Below, in pieces: positions 1 to 5,164 of a stretch of DNA of 5,164 nucleotides. The stretch covers positions 1 to 5,164 of the forward strand of contig PXSG01000060.1 in assembly GCA_003023485.1 (NCBI GenBank), given 5' to 3'. The stretch comes from Halobacteriales archaeon SW_10_68_16. GTDB taxonomy: Archaea > Halobacteriota > Halobacteria > Halobacteriales > Haloarculaceae. A program made the position numbers and the translations under genes. The notes under the pieces were generated by a model. That model searched no databases. It was not told where the DNA came from and worked only from the letters and a program-made list of their open reading frames with translations. Positions within the stretch are counted from its first letter, which is position 1. Every line of letters begins with the position of its first letter.

Positions 1-204
1 GTCGACGGCATCGAGGCCGAGGGGCTGGCAGACGGCGAACTCCAGGTCGACCGCACGCCGGTGAAGGGCCGGCTCGCGAAGTCGACGCCGGAACTCATCG
101 TCGAGAAACTGGCGACCGGCGGTGACAGTGCGGTCAAGGAGGGGGCTGGAGACGAGGCGCACGACGAGCGGGACTTCTACGCGTCGTTGCTGGAGAAGTT
201 CTGA
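1..204 (+). CDS. C-terminal fragment of an unrecognised acidic protein
   Basis: Frame 1 is open from the window edge to a TGA at 202-204, giving the last 67 residues of a protein whose start lies outside the window. I do not recognise the family. The visible part begins VDGIEAEGLADGELQVD, has a basic patch (RTPVKGRLAKSTPELIVEKL, about residues 18-37), then a Gly/Asp/Glu-rich low-complexity linker, and ends in a short likely helix (DFYASLLEKF). The composition is soluble, with no membrane span, and the many acidic residues fit a haloarchaeal cytoplasmic protein. Codon use (GAC, GAG, GTC, CTC) matches the other genes here, which supports real coding. The next gene starts 51 bases downstream on the same strand but has its own promoter-like element, so co-transcription is not needed. 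Function is unknown. Confidence 0.75.
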   Translation, partial: VDGIEAEGLADGELQVDRTPVKGRLAKSTPELIVEKLATGGDSAVKEGAGDEAHDERDFYASLLEKF

Positions 205-224
205 CTCGTCAGAAGACGGCCCAC

Positions 225-230
225 TTTTTT
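225..230 (+). promoter_or_regulatory. T6 tract, probable TATA element of the membrane protein gene (possibly also a terminator)
   Basis: A run of six T follows GC-rich sequence. Its centre lies 28.5 bases before the ATG at 256, the spacing expected for a haloarchaeal TATA element driving a leaderless or nearly leaderless transcript. There is no Shine-Dalgarno-like sequence before that ATG, which agrees with leaderless translation. The tract also lies 21 bases after the stop of the upstream gene, and T-rich tracts end transcription in archaea, so it may serve both purposes. The assignment is by position and composition only. Confidence 0.5.
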
Positions 231-255
231 GAACCACCCTGGCGAACACGAGCGT

Positions 256-1014
256 ATGAAGGTGGACATCTCGGCCGTCCTGGAGGGGGGCTACGAGAAG
301 ACAGTCGCACGAACCGGGGTACAGTTCGCTGCAGTGTTTTTCGCCCTCTCGGCGTTGAACGCGCTGTTCGCCCCCGAACCGGAGACGCTCCCGATGGAGG
401 ATTCACCCGTCGGGGACGTCGCGCCCGCAGGGGGCGGTGGGCCAACCGGGCCGTCACTGGGGCTCTCGCCGACGGTCGCGGGACTGCTCTCGTTGCTGGT
501 CACCATCCTCTCCGCGCTCGTCGCCATCGCGGCGATCCGCACCTTCGTCGCCGGCGAGACCGAATCCATCCCCGAGGAGTACTTCACCCGGAGCATCGTG
601 TGGGTCGCAGTTAATTTCGTCATCGGAGGCATCGCGTTCGCGATCGTCGTCGGTATCGGGCTGGTCTTCCTGGTCGTTCCGGGACTGTTCCTGCTAGTGA
701 GTCTTTTCTTCTGGCAGGTATTCATCGCCGTCGAGGACGAGAACTTCCTCGAGGGCTTCCGGCACAGCTGGCAGCTGACGAAGGGTCGCCGTTTCGGGCT
801 GTTCGTACTCGGTGTCGTGGTCATCTTCGTCGCCCTCGTGATCTCCATCGCGTTCGGCATCCCGGGGGTGTTCTTTCCCGCCATCCTCGCACTCCTGGTC
901 GAACAGGTCGGGTCCGCGCTGGTTTTCGTCTTCGTCCTCGCGGCCACCGCCGAGGCGTACAACCAACTCACTGCGGCGGACCACGAGGGCGATACCGTCG
1001 ACACCAGCCTCTGA
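256..1014 (+). CDS. Multi-pass membrane protein of unknown function, haloarchaeal type
   Basis: This is a 252-residue integral membrane protein. Hydrophobic segments lie at about residues 21-38, 73-95, 113-134, 135-157, 182-202 and 203-232, giving roughly six spans. A Gly/Pro-rich, acidic loop (about 40-70, with APAGGGGPTGP) separates the first two. Between spans 4 and 5 is a polar stretch, VEDENFLEGFRHSWQLTKGR, that resembles the conserved '…A…SW.LTKG…' loop of uncharacterised haloarchaeal membrane families related to DUF975/DUF7847-type proteins. I recall this resemblance and have not searched it. No catalytic motif is visible. The ATG at 256 is preferred over an in-frame TTG at 229: it fits the T6 promoter spacing, and the extra nine residues look unlike a membrane protein N-terminus. 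The gene ends 35 bases from the stop of the convergent transporter gene. A transport or envelope role would be a guess. Confidence 0.85.
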   Translation: MKVDISAVLEGGYEKTVARTGVQFAAVFFALSALNALFAPEPETLPMEDSPVGDVAPAGGGGPTGPSLGLSPTVAGLLSLLVTILSALVAIAAIRTFVAGETESIPEEYFTRSIVWVAVNFVIGGIAFAIVVGIGLVFLVVPGLFLLVSLFFWQVFIAVEDENFLEGFRHSWQLTKGRRFGLFVLGVVVIFVALVISIAFGIPGVFFPAILALLVEQVGSALVFVFVLAATAEAYNQLTAADHEGDTVDTSL

Positions 1015-1049
1015 GCGTCGGCTACGGTCAGGCCGTCCCTCCCGAGCGC

Positions 1050-1820
1050 TCACACGGCCAGCGCGATGTCGATGATCATCATGACCACGAACCCGCAGAC
1101 GAACGTGACGGTCGCATAGTCCTCGTAGCCGTGGCCGTGGCTGGCGGGGATCATCTCCCGGAAGATGACGGCGATCATCGCGCCCGCCGCGAACCCCGCC
1201 GCGACGGGAAAGAGGTCGGTCACGAACAACACGAGGCCGAACCCGAGCGCGGCCGCCAGCGGTTCGGGGATGCCCCCCGACAGCGTCGTGTAGCCGACGG
1301 TCTTGAGTTTGGAGACGCCGGCGTCGACCGCGGGAACGGCCATTGCGAAGCCGTCCGGGACGTTCTGGACGGCGATGGCGACCGCCAGCGCCAGGCCGAC
1401 GGCCTCCTCCCCGCTGGCGAAGGCGATACCCACCGCCAGCCCCTCGGGAACGTTGTGGATGGTGATGGCGGCCCCGACCAGTAGCGCCCGCTGGAGCCCC
1501 TCTTCCTCCGTGGCCGGCAGTCCCTCGCGGTGCTCGCCGGAGAACTCCATGTGGAGGTGAGGCAGGAGGGCGTTTGCCCCGAGCAGGAAGACGCTGCCAG
1601 CGACGACACCTCCCGCGACTTCGGGGAGCGCTCCCAGTTCCAGTCCCGGGAGGACGAGCGCGAAGACGGCGGCGCCGAACATGATGCCCGCGGCCAGCCC
1701 GAGCGCGGCGTCGTAGACCCAGTGGCTGAACCGGTCGGTCACCAGCACCGGCAAGGCGCCCAGCCCCGTGGCCGCCCCCGCGAGTCCGGCGACCAGGATC
1801 ACCTCCGAGAGCGAAACCAT
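1050..1820 (-). CDS. ZIP-family divalent metal transporter (GufA/ZupT-like)
   Basis: This 256-residue cytoplasmic-membrane protein probably imports Zn2+ or related divalent cations. It has about eight hydrophobic segments and the ZIP metal-site motifs: HNVPEG (residues 122-127, fourth span), QNVPDG (152-157, fifth span) and GGIPEP (183-187 region, Glu186, sixth span). Near the C-terminus is REMIPASHGHGYEDYAT, like the family's 'E.IPESH' stretch. A His/acid loop (H88, H90, H97, then TEEE) between spans 3 and 4 could bind metal. The fifth-span motif carries Asp156 where ZIP proteins usually have Glu, a conservative change at a likely metal ligand. An in-frame GTG at 1841 would add seven residues, but the TATA-like element at 1851-1857 is too close to it, so the ATG at 1820 is chosen. 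The gene is transcribed divergently from orc and stands alone. Metal specificity cannot be read from the sequence. Confidence 0.93.
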   Translation of the reverse strand: MVSLSEVILVAGLAGAATGLGALPVLVTDRFSHWVYDAALGLAAGIMFGAAVFALVLPGLELGALPEVAGGVVAGSVFLLGANALLPHLHMEFSGEHREGLPATEEEGLQRALLVGAAITIHNVPEGLAVGIAFASGEEAVGLALAVAIAVQNVPDGFAMAVPAVDAGVSKLKTVGYTTLSGGIPEPLAAALGFGLVLFVTDLFPVAAGFAAGAMIAVIFREMIPASHGHGYEDYATVTFVCGFVVMMIIDIALAV

Positions 1821-1850
1821 GCCAACGCTCGCACGTCCCACGGCGGCGCG

Positions 1851-1857
1851 TATAAGC
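1851..1857 (-). promoter_or_regulatory. TATA-like element (GCTTATA) of the ZIP transporter gene
   Basis: On the minus strand the sequence reads GCTTATA, centred 34 bases before the ATG at 1820 in an otherwise GC-rich stretch. No Shine-Dalgarno sequence stands before that ATG, so a leaderless or very short-leader transcript is likely. This element also argues against the upstream GTG at 1841, which would fall before the expected transcription start. Confidence 0.5.
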
Positions 1858-1935
1858 GACGGGATTCCGAGTGGTTTCCGCCGTTTCGTTCGTCCTTCCC
1901 CGTGGCAACCGCGACCACTACCGGCCCCGCCCCAG

Positions 1936-1946
1936 TATTCTTAAGT
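1936..1946 (+). promoter_or_regulatory. TATA-like element (GTATTCTTAAG region) of the orc gene
   Basis: This is the only AT-rich block in the last 100 bases before the orc ATG. Its centre lies about 30 bases upstream of 1971, the usual TATA-to-start distance for haloarchaeal transcripts with little or no leader. Its position supports the ATG at 1971 rather than the longer reading frame open from 1530. Confidence 0.5.
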
Positions 1947-1960
1947 GGCCCGGAAAGCTC

Positions 1961-1965
1961 GGTGA
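1961..1965 (+). promoter_or_regulatory. Possible Shine-Dalgarno site (GGTGA) of orc
   Basis: GGTGA lies five bases before the ATG at 1971 and is complementary to the end of archaeal 16S rRNA (anti-SD core as recalled: GGAGGUGAUC). It would only be used if transcription starts upstream of it. With the TATA-like block around 1941, the start would fall close to this site, so it may be fortuitous. The other intact genes in the window have no such site. Confidence 0.3.
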
Positions 1966-1970
1966 AAGTA

Positions 1971-3098
1971 ATGACGGACGACCCCGAGGAGGGGATGCTG
2001 TCCTGGGACGAGTCCGTGTTCAGGAACGAGCACGTCTTCGAGATCGACTACGTCCCGGAGACGTTCAAACACCGCGAAACCCAGATGGAGAGCCTGAAGT
2101 ACGCGCTCCGGCCGGCGGTGCGTGGCTCGCGGCCGCTGAACGTCATGGCCCAGGGCCCGCCCGGCACGGGCAAGACCACGGCCGTCCAGATCATGTTCGA
2201 CGAACTGCAGGCCCAGACCGACGTCGAGGCCGTGCGGGTCAACTGCCAGGTCAACTCCACGCGGTACTCGGTGTTCTCGCGGCTCTTCGAGGGTGTCTTC
2301 GACTACGAACCCCCATCCTCGGGCATCTCGTTCAAGAAACTGTTCTCGCAGGTGACCGACCGGCTGGTCGAGGATGACCGCGTGCTCGTGGTCGCGCTCG
2401 ACGACGTGAACTACCTCTTCTACGAGTCGGCGGCCTCCGAGACTCTCTATTCGCTGTTGCGCGCCCACGAGGAACAGGGCGGCGCCAAGATCGGGGTCAT
2501 CGTCATCTCCTCGGACCTCGAACTGGACATGATCGAGGCCCTGGACGGACGGGTCCAGAGTGTCTTCCGGCCGGAGGAGGTCTATTTCCCGAAGTACGGC
2601 GAGCCCGAAATCGTCGAAATCCTTCGCGAGCGTGTCACGCGCGGCTTCCACGACGGCGTTCTCGACGCGCCCGTCCTGGACCGGGTCGCGGAACTGACCG
2701 CCGATCAGGGCGGTGACCTGCGGGTCGGGATCGACCTCCTGCGGCGTGCCGGTCTCAAAGCCGAGATGCGCGCCTCCCACACGGTCGAGACGCAGGACGT
2801 CGAGGCGGCCTACGACACCTCCAAGTACGTCCACCTCTCGCGCCGGCTGGAGGGCCTCTCGGACTCCGAGCGCGCTCTCGTCGCGGTCATCGCCGAACAC
2901 GACGGCAAGCGGGCCGGCGACATCTACGACGCCTTCAACGACCGCACCGACCTGGGGTACACCCGCTACTCGGAGATCATCAACAAACTCGACCAGCTGG
3001 GCGTCATCGACGCCACCTACACCGAGATCGAGGGACGCGGGCGCTCGCGGGAACTCACCCTGAACTACGACGCCGAGGCCGTCCTCGACCGCCTCTAG
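1971..3098 (+). CDS. Orc1/Cdc6-type replication initiator (AAA+ ATPase with winged helix)
   Basis: This 375-residue protein of the archaeal Orc1/Cdc6 family binds origin DNA as an ATP-dependent initiator and helps load the MCM helicase. An N-terminal lead with YVPETFKHRETQM precedes the AAA+ domain. Walker A is GPPGTGKTT (62-70) and Walker B is VVALDDVN (140-147). Sensor 1 is around VISSD (178-182), LDGRV (191-195) fits the family's conserved arginine region, and a sensor 2-like helix is GGDLRVGIDLLRRAG (247-261). The C-terminal winged helix (about 290-375) has a recognition helix TRYSEIINKLDQLG and a basic wing GRGRSR (355-360) of the kind that contacts origin repeats. The length is usual. 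'LDDVN' rather than 'LDE' in Walker B suggests a secondary paralogue rather than the main oriC-linked one, which is inference. The start at 1971 fits the upstream TATA-like element. Haloarchaea commonly carry several orc paralogues, so no specific number is assigned. Confidence 0.95.
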   Translation: MTDDPEEGMLSWDESVFRNEHVFEIDYVPETFKHRETQMESLKYALRPAVRGSRPLNVMAQGPPGTGKTTAVQIMFDELQAQTDVEAVRVNCQVNSTRYSVFSRLFEGVFDYEPPSSGISFKKLFSQVTDRLVEDDRVLVVALDDVNYLFYESAASETLYSLLRAHEEQGGAKIGVIVISSDLELDMIEALDGRVQSVFRPEEVYFPKYGEPEIVEILRERVTRGFHDGVLDAPVLDRVAELTADQGGDLRVGIDLLRRAGLKAEMRASHTVETQDVEAAYDTSKYVHLSRRLEGLSDSERALVAVIAEHDGKRAGDIYDAFNDRTDLGYTRYSEIINKLDQLGVIDATYTEIEGRGRSRELTLNYDAEAVLDRL

Positions 3099-3184
3099 GC
3101 GAGCGCGAGGTTGGCGACCAGCAGGGCGACCAGCAGTGCCGAGACGGCCACCGTGCCGAGAACGACCTTCGTGGCGGTGCTCAT
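3095..3184 (-). CDS. 29-residue single-span membrane peptide
   Basis: A short frame on the minus strand runs from ATG at 3184 to TAG at 3095-3097. After a short polar N-terminus (MSTATK) the rest is one hydrophobic helix of about 22 residues (VVLGTVAVSALLVALLVANL), so the product would sit in the cytoplasmic membrane. The coding evidence is the ATG, the clean hydrophobic profile, and a T6 promoter-like element at 3210-3215 with the same 28.5-base spacing seen before the gene at 256. No Shine-Dalgarno sequence is visible, which fits a leaderless message. The stop shares the CTAG palindrome with the convergent orc stop. I know no function. The same frame is open upstream into the broken oxidoreductase, but that looks coincidental. 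The peptide could be a chance frame, since it is very short. Confidence 0.55.
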   Translation of the reverse strand: MSTATKVVLGTVAVSALLVALLVANLALA

Positions 3185-3209
3185 GGCCGCGGTTTCGACG
3201 GGGCGGGAC

Positions 3210-3215
3210 AAAAAA
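3210..3215 (-). promoter_or_regulatory. T6 tract, probable TATA element of the 29-residue peptide gene
   Basis: On the minus strand the sequence reads GCTTTTTTGT in a GC-rich setting. The centre of the T run is 28.5 bases before the ATG at 3184. The same element at the same distance stands before the membrane protein gene (225-230, ATG 256), which supports both as promoters. Confidence 0.5.
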
Positions 3216-3238
3216 GCACACACTCCGGCGATGGTCAC

Positions 3239-3245
3239 GCTTATC
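3239..3245 (+). promoter_or_regulatory. TATA-like element (GCTTATC) facing right, before an orphan start at 3273
   Basis: GCTTATC is centred 31 bases before an ATG at 3273 and closely resembles the GCTTATA before the ZIP gene. With the minus-strand T6 tract at 3210-3215 it makes a divergent promoter pair. No intact gene now follows it on this strand. If active, its transcript would run antisense to the broken oxidoreductase. Confidence 0.35.
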
Positions 3246-3272
3246 TCGGGCGATTCCCCAGACCCCACCGCC

Positions 3273-3491
3273 ATGGCCGAGGCTCCCGAAACGCCAGTCA
3301 GCGAGATCACGACGCCAGCGCCTCGCGGAGTTTCTCCGTCGGGTGGGGCGGGCGCTCGCCTCCCTCGCGGTCGCCGAGTTGCGTCCGGCAGGAAGCTCCC
3401 GGTGCGACGACGGTCTCGCCGGGACTGTCCTCGACCTGATCGTAGAGTATCTCCCCGATCGCCTTCGTTCTGGTTGCAGTGGCCGTGGTAG
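3273..3491 (+). other. Orphan gene start running into antisense of the oxidoreductase
   Basis: An ATG at 3273 opens a 72-codon frame ending at 3491. The first 12 or so codons (MAEAPETPVSEIT) look like an ordinary haloarchaeal N-terminus and have a TATA-like element at a suitable distance. From about 3307 on, however, the frame is simply the complement of the oxidoreductase's C-terminal codons, and its Arg/Pro/Ser-rich composition is typical of a shadow frame in high-GC DNA. It may be the 5' remnant of a gene whose body was lost when this joint formed, or a chance ATG. I do not regard it as an intact gene. Confidence 0.3.
3466..3470 (-). other. Deletion/frameshift joint in the iron-sulfur half
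   Basis: Read on the minus strand, codons for HGHCNQ end at 3470. One extra base (3469) follows, then codons for TKAIGEILYDQ begin at 3468. In intact relatives, as I recall them, HGHC.QKA is followed by about 40 residues including the second CCG motif before the '.KAIG' segment. The joint therefore looks like a deletion whose length is 2 modulo 3. The KA at the left edge of the lost part and the KA at the right edge would be coded by similar AAGGCG words, which could have guided the event. Confidence 0.65.
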
Positions 3492-4698
3492 GTCAGCGAC
3501 TCGCCCGGGTCCTCGAAGTCGATGCGCTCGTAGACCCGGTGGGTCGAGAGGTACTCACAGACCCCGTAGGCACCCGCCGCGACCGACGAGACCTCATCGC
3601 CGTCAAGCAGGTCGCCGTACTCGTCCTGGAACATGGCGGCGTCGGATGGCTCGACAAAGAGGACCGACCAGCCATCCTCGACGTAGGGGGCCAGCGTCTC
3701 GACGTTGTGTTCGGCACGCTCGCTCGCGAGGTCGAGCATCCCCATCGAGAAGGCCGCCCGGCCGCTGGGTTCGACCTCGTCGCCGAGGACGCGCACGTGG
3801 ACATCAGCGGCCTCAAGCACTTCTACCGCGGCCTTCCCGGGGGCAGGGTAACTGTAGTTGGTGTAGGTATCGGGGAACAGCAGGGCCTTGTCCGCGGCCT
3901 CGCCCTCGGGGACCTGCGGGCCCCGGGCCTCGAACCAATCACAGAGGGTCTCCCGGCGGAAGTGGGGGAGGTTCCGCTCGGGGGCGATGCCCAGCACCGT
4001 CTCGTTTATGAGGTCTGCTCCGGGGAGGTCTTTCGCCCAGTTCGAGAGGGGCGCGAGCGCGCTCCCGATGGCGCTGACGCGGTCGACGTTCGCGAACACC
4101 GTGTCCCGCAGCGTCGTCCCCTCCTCCTGGTGGTACTGGTGTTTGACCTCCGCTTTGAGTTTCGCCATGTCGACGCCGGTCGGACAGTCGGACTTACAGC
4201 CCTTGCAGCCGACACAGAGGTCCAGCACTTCTTTCTGGAAGCGCTCGCTGTACAGTTCCTCCTCGGGGAGTTCGCCGCTGATGGCCGCCCGGAGCATGTT
4301 CGCCCGGCCCCGCGTGGTCTGGATCTCCTCGCGGGAGGCGCGGTACGTGGGACACATCGTGTTCCCGCCGTGCTGGCGGCAGGTCCCACAGCCGTTACAG
4401 AGTTCAACGAGGTGGGAGAAGCCACCCTCCTCGGAGAAATCGAGCGCCGTCTGGGGTTCCAGCGACTGGTAGTCGGCGCCGTACCGCAGATTCTCGCGCA
4501 TGTCCGCGCCGACGCCGCGGTCGTTGTCGGGCCCGGGGTCCTCGGGGCTCTCGCGGTAGACGACGTTGCCCGGGTGCATGAACCACTCGGGGTCGAAGGC
4601 GGTCTTGACCTCCTTGAACGCCGTCCAGAGGTCCTCGCCGTACATCTTGGGGTTGAACTCCGTGCGTGCCATCCCGTCGCCGTGCTCGCCCGAAAAGG

Positions 4699-4701
4699 CG
4701 T
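4699..4701 (-). other. Deletion/frameshift joint in the FAD-oxidase C-domain
   Basis: Read on the minus strand, codons for LKTDEDIQ end at 4702. Two bases (4701-4700) follow, then a codon for Ala at 4699 begins AFSGEHGDG. Intact homologues, as I recall, have about 17 residues of a helix (pattern 'IAEDVTDLVLEHGG') between these points. The joint looks like a deletion whose length is 1 modulo 3, complementary in phase to the joint at 3466-3470. Confidence 0.62.
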
Positions 4702-5164
4702 CTGGATGTCCTCGTCGGTCTTTAAGTTCAGGATGGGCCGGATGTGCAGCGTGCCCGACCCGGCGTGGGCGAAATAGGCCGCGGAGGTGTCGTGGTCCTC
4801 GAGGACCTCCTCGAATTTCATCACGTACTCGGCCAGTTCTTCGGGCGGGACGGTCGCGTCCTCGATGAACGGGTAGGGCTTGGGGTCACCCTCCAGACTC
4901 ATCAACAGCGGGATGGCGGCCTTCCGGAGGTCCCAGATGTCCGCCTGTGCCTCCCCGGAGTAGGCCTCGATGACCTCGAAGGCCCCTCCCTCGTCGACGA
5001 AGTGTTCGTTCGTCTCGGCGATGGCGGCCTCGAAGTCGTCGTGCAACTCCGAGTCGTACTCCAGCATGAGGGCCGCGGCGGTCCCCTCGGGGATGGGCTC
5101 GACGTACTCGCTGTAGCCGTCGGATTCGGCCGCCAGACGGAACACCTCGTCGTCCATCAACTCC

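Larger units (their letters stand above)
3307..5164 (-). pseudogene. Broken FAD-dependent oxidoreductase / iron-sulfur fusion (GlcD-GlcF/GlpC type), two frame breaks, 5' end outside
   Basis: The intact family oxidises a 2-hydroxyacid such as D-lactate or glycolate through FAD and passes electrons through [4Fe-4S] clusters, probably to the membrane quinone pool. The gene lies in three pieces. Piece A (5164 to about 4701) is the FAD-linked oxidase C-domain (AYFAHAGSGTLHIRPILNL). Piece B (about 4699 to 3470) shifts frame and resumes at AFSGEHGDGMARTEF, a flavin-domain motif. It then holds two ferredoxin-like motifs, CNGCGTCRQHGGNTMCP (about 4399-4352) and CVGCKGCKSDCP (about 4216-4184), and part of a CCG region ending at YHGHCNQ. 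Piece C (3468-3307) resumes in A's frame with TKAIGEILYDQV, APGASCRTQLG and a normal C-terminus, then TGA. From memory of the family, about 17 residues are missing at the first break and about 40 at the second, including the CCGMAGSFGYE-like motif. The pieces have no internal stops, so the damage is recent or an assembly error. Confidence 0.82.

Noticed and set aside
1821..1841. GTG start at 1841 for the ZIP transporter
   Set aside because: It lies only 10-16 bases from the TATA-like element, before the expected transcription start. The ATG at 1820 gives a normal N-terminus leading into the first span.
1866..1890. Origin recognition box between the ZIP and orc genes
   Set aside because: Only a short core (GTTTCCG) agrees with the ORB pattern as I remember it. 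The flanking bases and the G-string do not match, there is no second inverted copy, and there is no AT-rich unwinding element.
694..1908. Long minus-strand frame of about 400 codons across the membrane protein and ZIP region
   Set aside because: It is Arg/Gly-rich shadow coding that overlaps two convincing genes in other frames and matches no protein type.
1530..1970. N-terminal extension of the Orc protein by 147 codons
   Set aside because: The extension is the complement of the ZIP gene and its promoter, has shadow-frame composition, and adds nothing like an Orc domain. The ATG at 1971 has a TATA-like element at the right distance and gives a normal-length protein.
3095..4672. A single 525-residue minus-strand protein joining the iron-sulfur half to the small membrane peptide
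   Set aside because: The frame is open only because stops are rare in high-GC DNA. After HGHCNQ at about 3470 the residues become Arg/Pro-rich nonsense while the neighbouring frame resumes recognisable family sequence to its own TGA at 3307. The membrane peptide has its own ATG and promoter-like element.
3479..4777. Long plus-strand frame of over 400 codons opposite the oxidoreductase
   Set aside because: It is the antisense of a clearly recognisable family with cysteine motifs. Its own product has no domain and it has no promoter-like start.
1..5164. CRISPR array, tRNA/rRNA, insertion sequence or phage genes
   Set aside because: I saw no regularly spaced repeats, no tRNA-like cloverleaf, no transposase-like protein and no terminal inverted repeats anywhere, including at the two oxidoreductase joints.

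Overview
The window looks like chromosomal DNA from a halophilic archaeon (Halobacteria). It is GC-rich with strong G/C third-position use, and the proteins are rich in Asp and Glu. It carries an Orc1/Cdc6-type replication initiator. Several starts lack a Shine-Dalgarno site but have a T/A-rich element about 28-34 bases upstream, as expected for leaderless archaeal transcripts. The genus cannot be told from this stretch.

Layout. Bases 1-204 (+) are the last 67 codons of an unrecognised acidic protein. Bases 256-1014 (+) encode a multi-pass membrane protein of unknown function, which converges on a ZIP-family metal transporter at 1050-1820 (-). A 150-base divergent promoter region (1821-1970) separates the transporter from an intact Orc1/Cdc6 protein (1971-3098, +). 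The orc gene ends tail to tail with a 29-residue single-span membrane peptide (3095-3184, -), and both use the same CTAG palindrome as a TAG stop. From 3307 to the window edge (-) lies a broken gene for a large FAD-dependent oxidoreductase fused to a GlcF/GlpC-like iron-sulfur half.

The most notable object is this oxidoreductase. Its coding sequence is otherwise well preserved, but it falls into three pieces in two reading frames. At each break, near 4700 and near 3468, conserved family sequence appears to be missing together with a frame change. The second break removes the region where the family's C-terminal CCG cysteine motif should be. The two frame changes cancel, so the first and last pieces share a frame and about 1.2 kb between them does not. 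At the 3' end, a plausible promoter and gene start on the opposite strand (ATG at 3273) run straight into the antisense of the oxidoreductase, which hints at a third rearranged joint. The cause may be real gene decay by short deletions or an assembly or sequencing error; sequence alone cannot decide.

The genes do not form an obvious pathway. The orientations alternate and each appears to have its own promoter. I see no CRISPR array, RNA gene, insertion sequence or convincing replication origin, and no clear new system.
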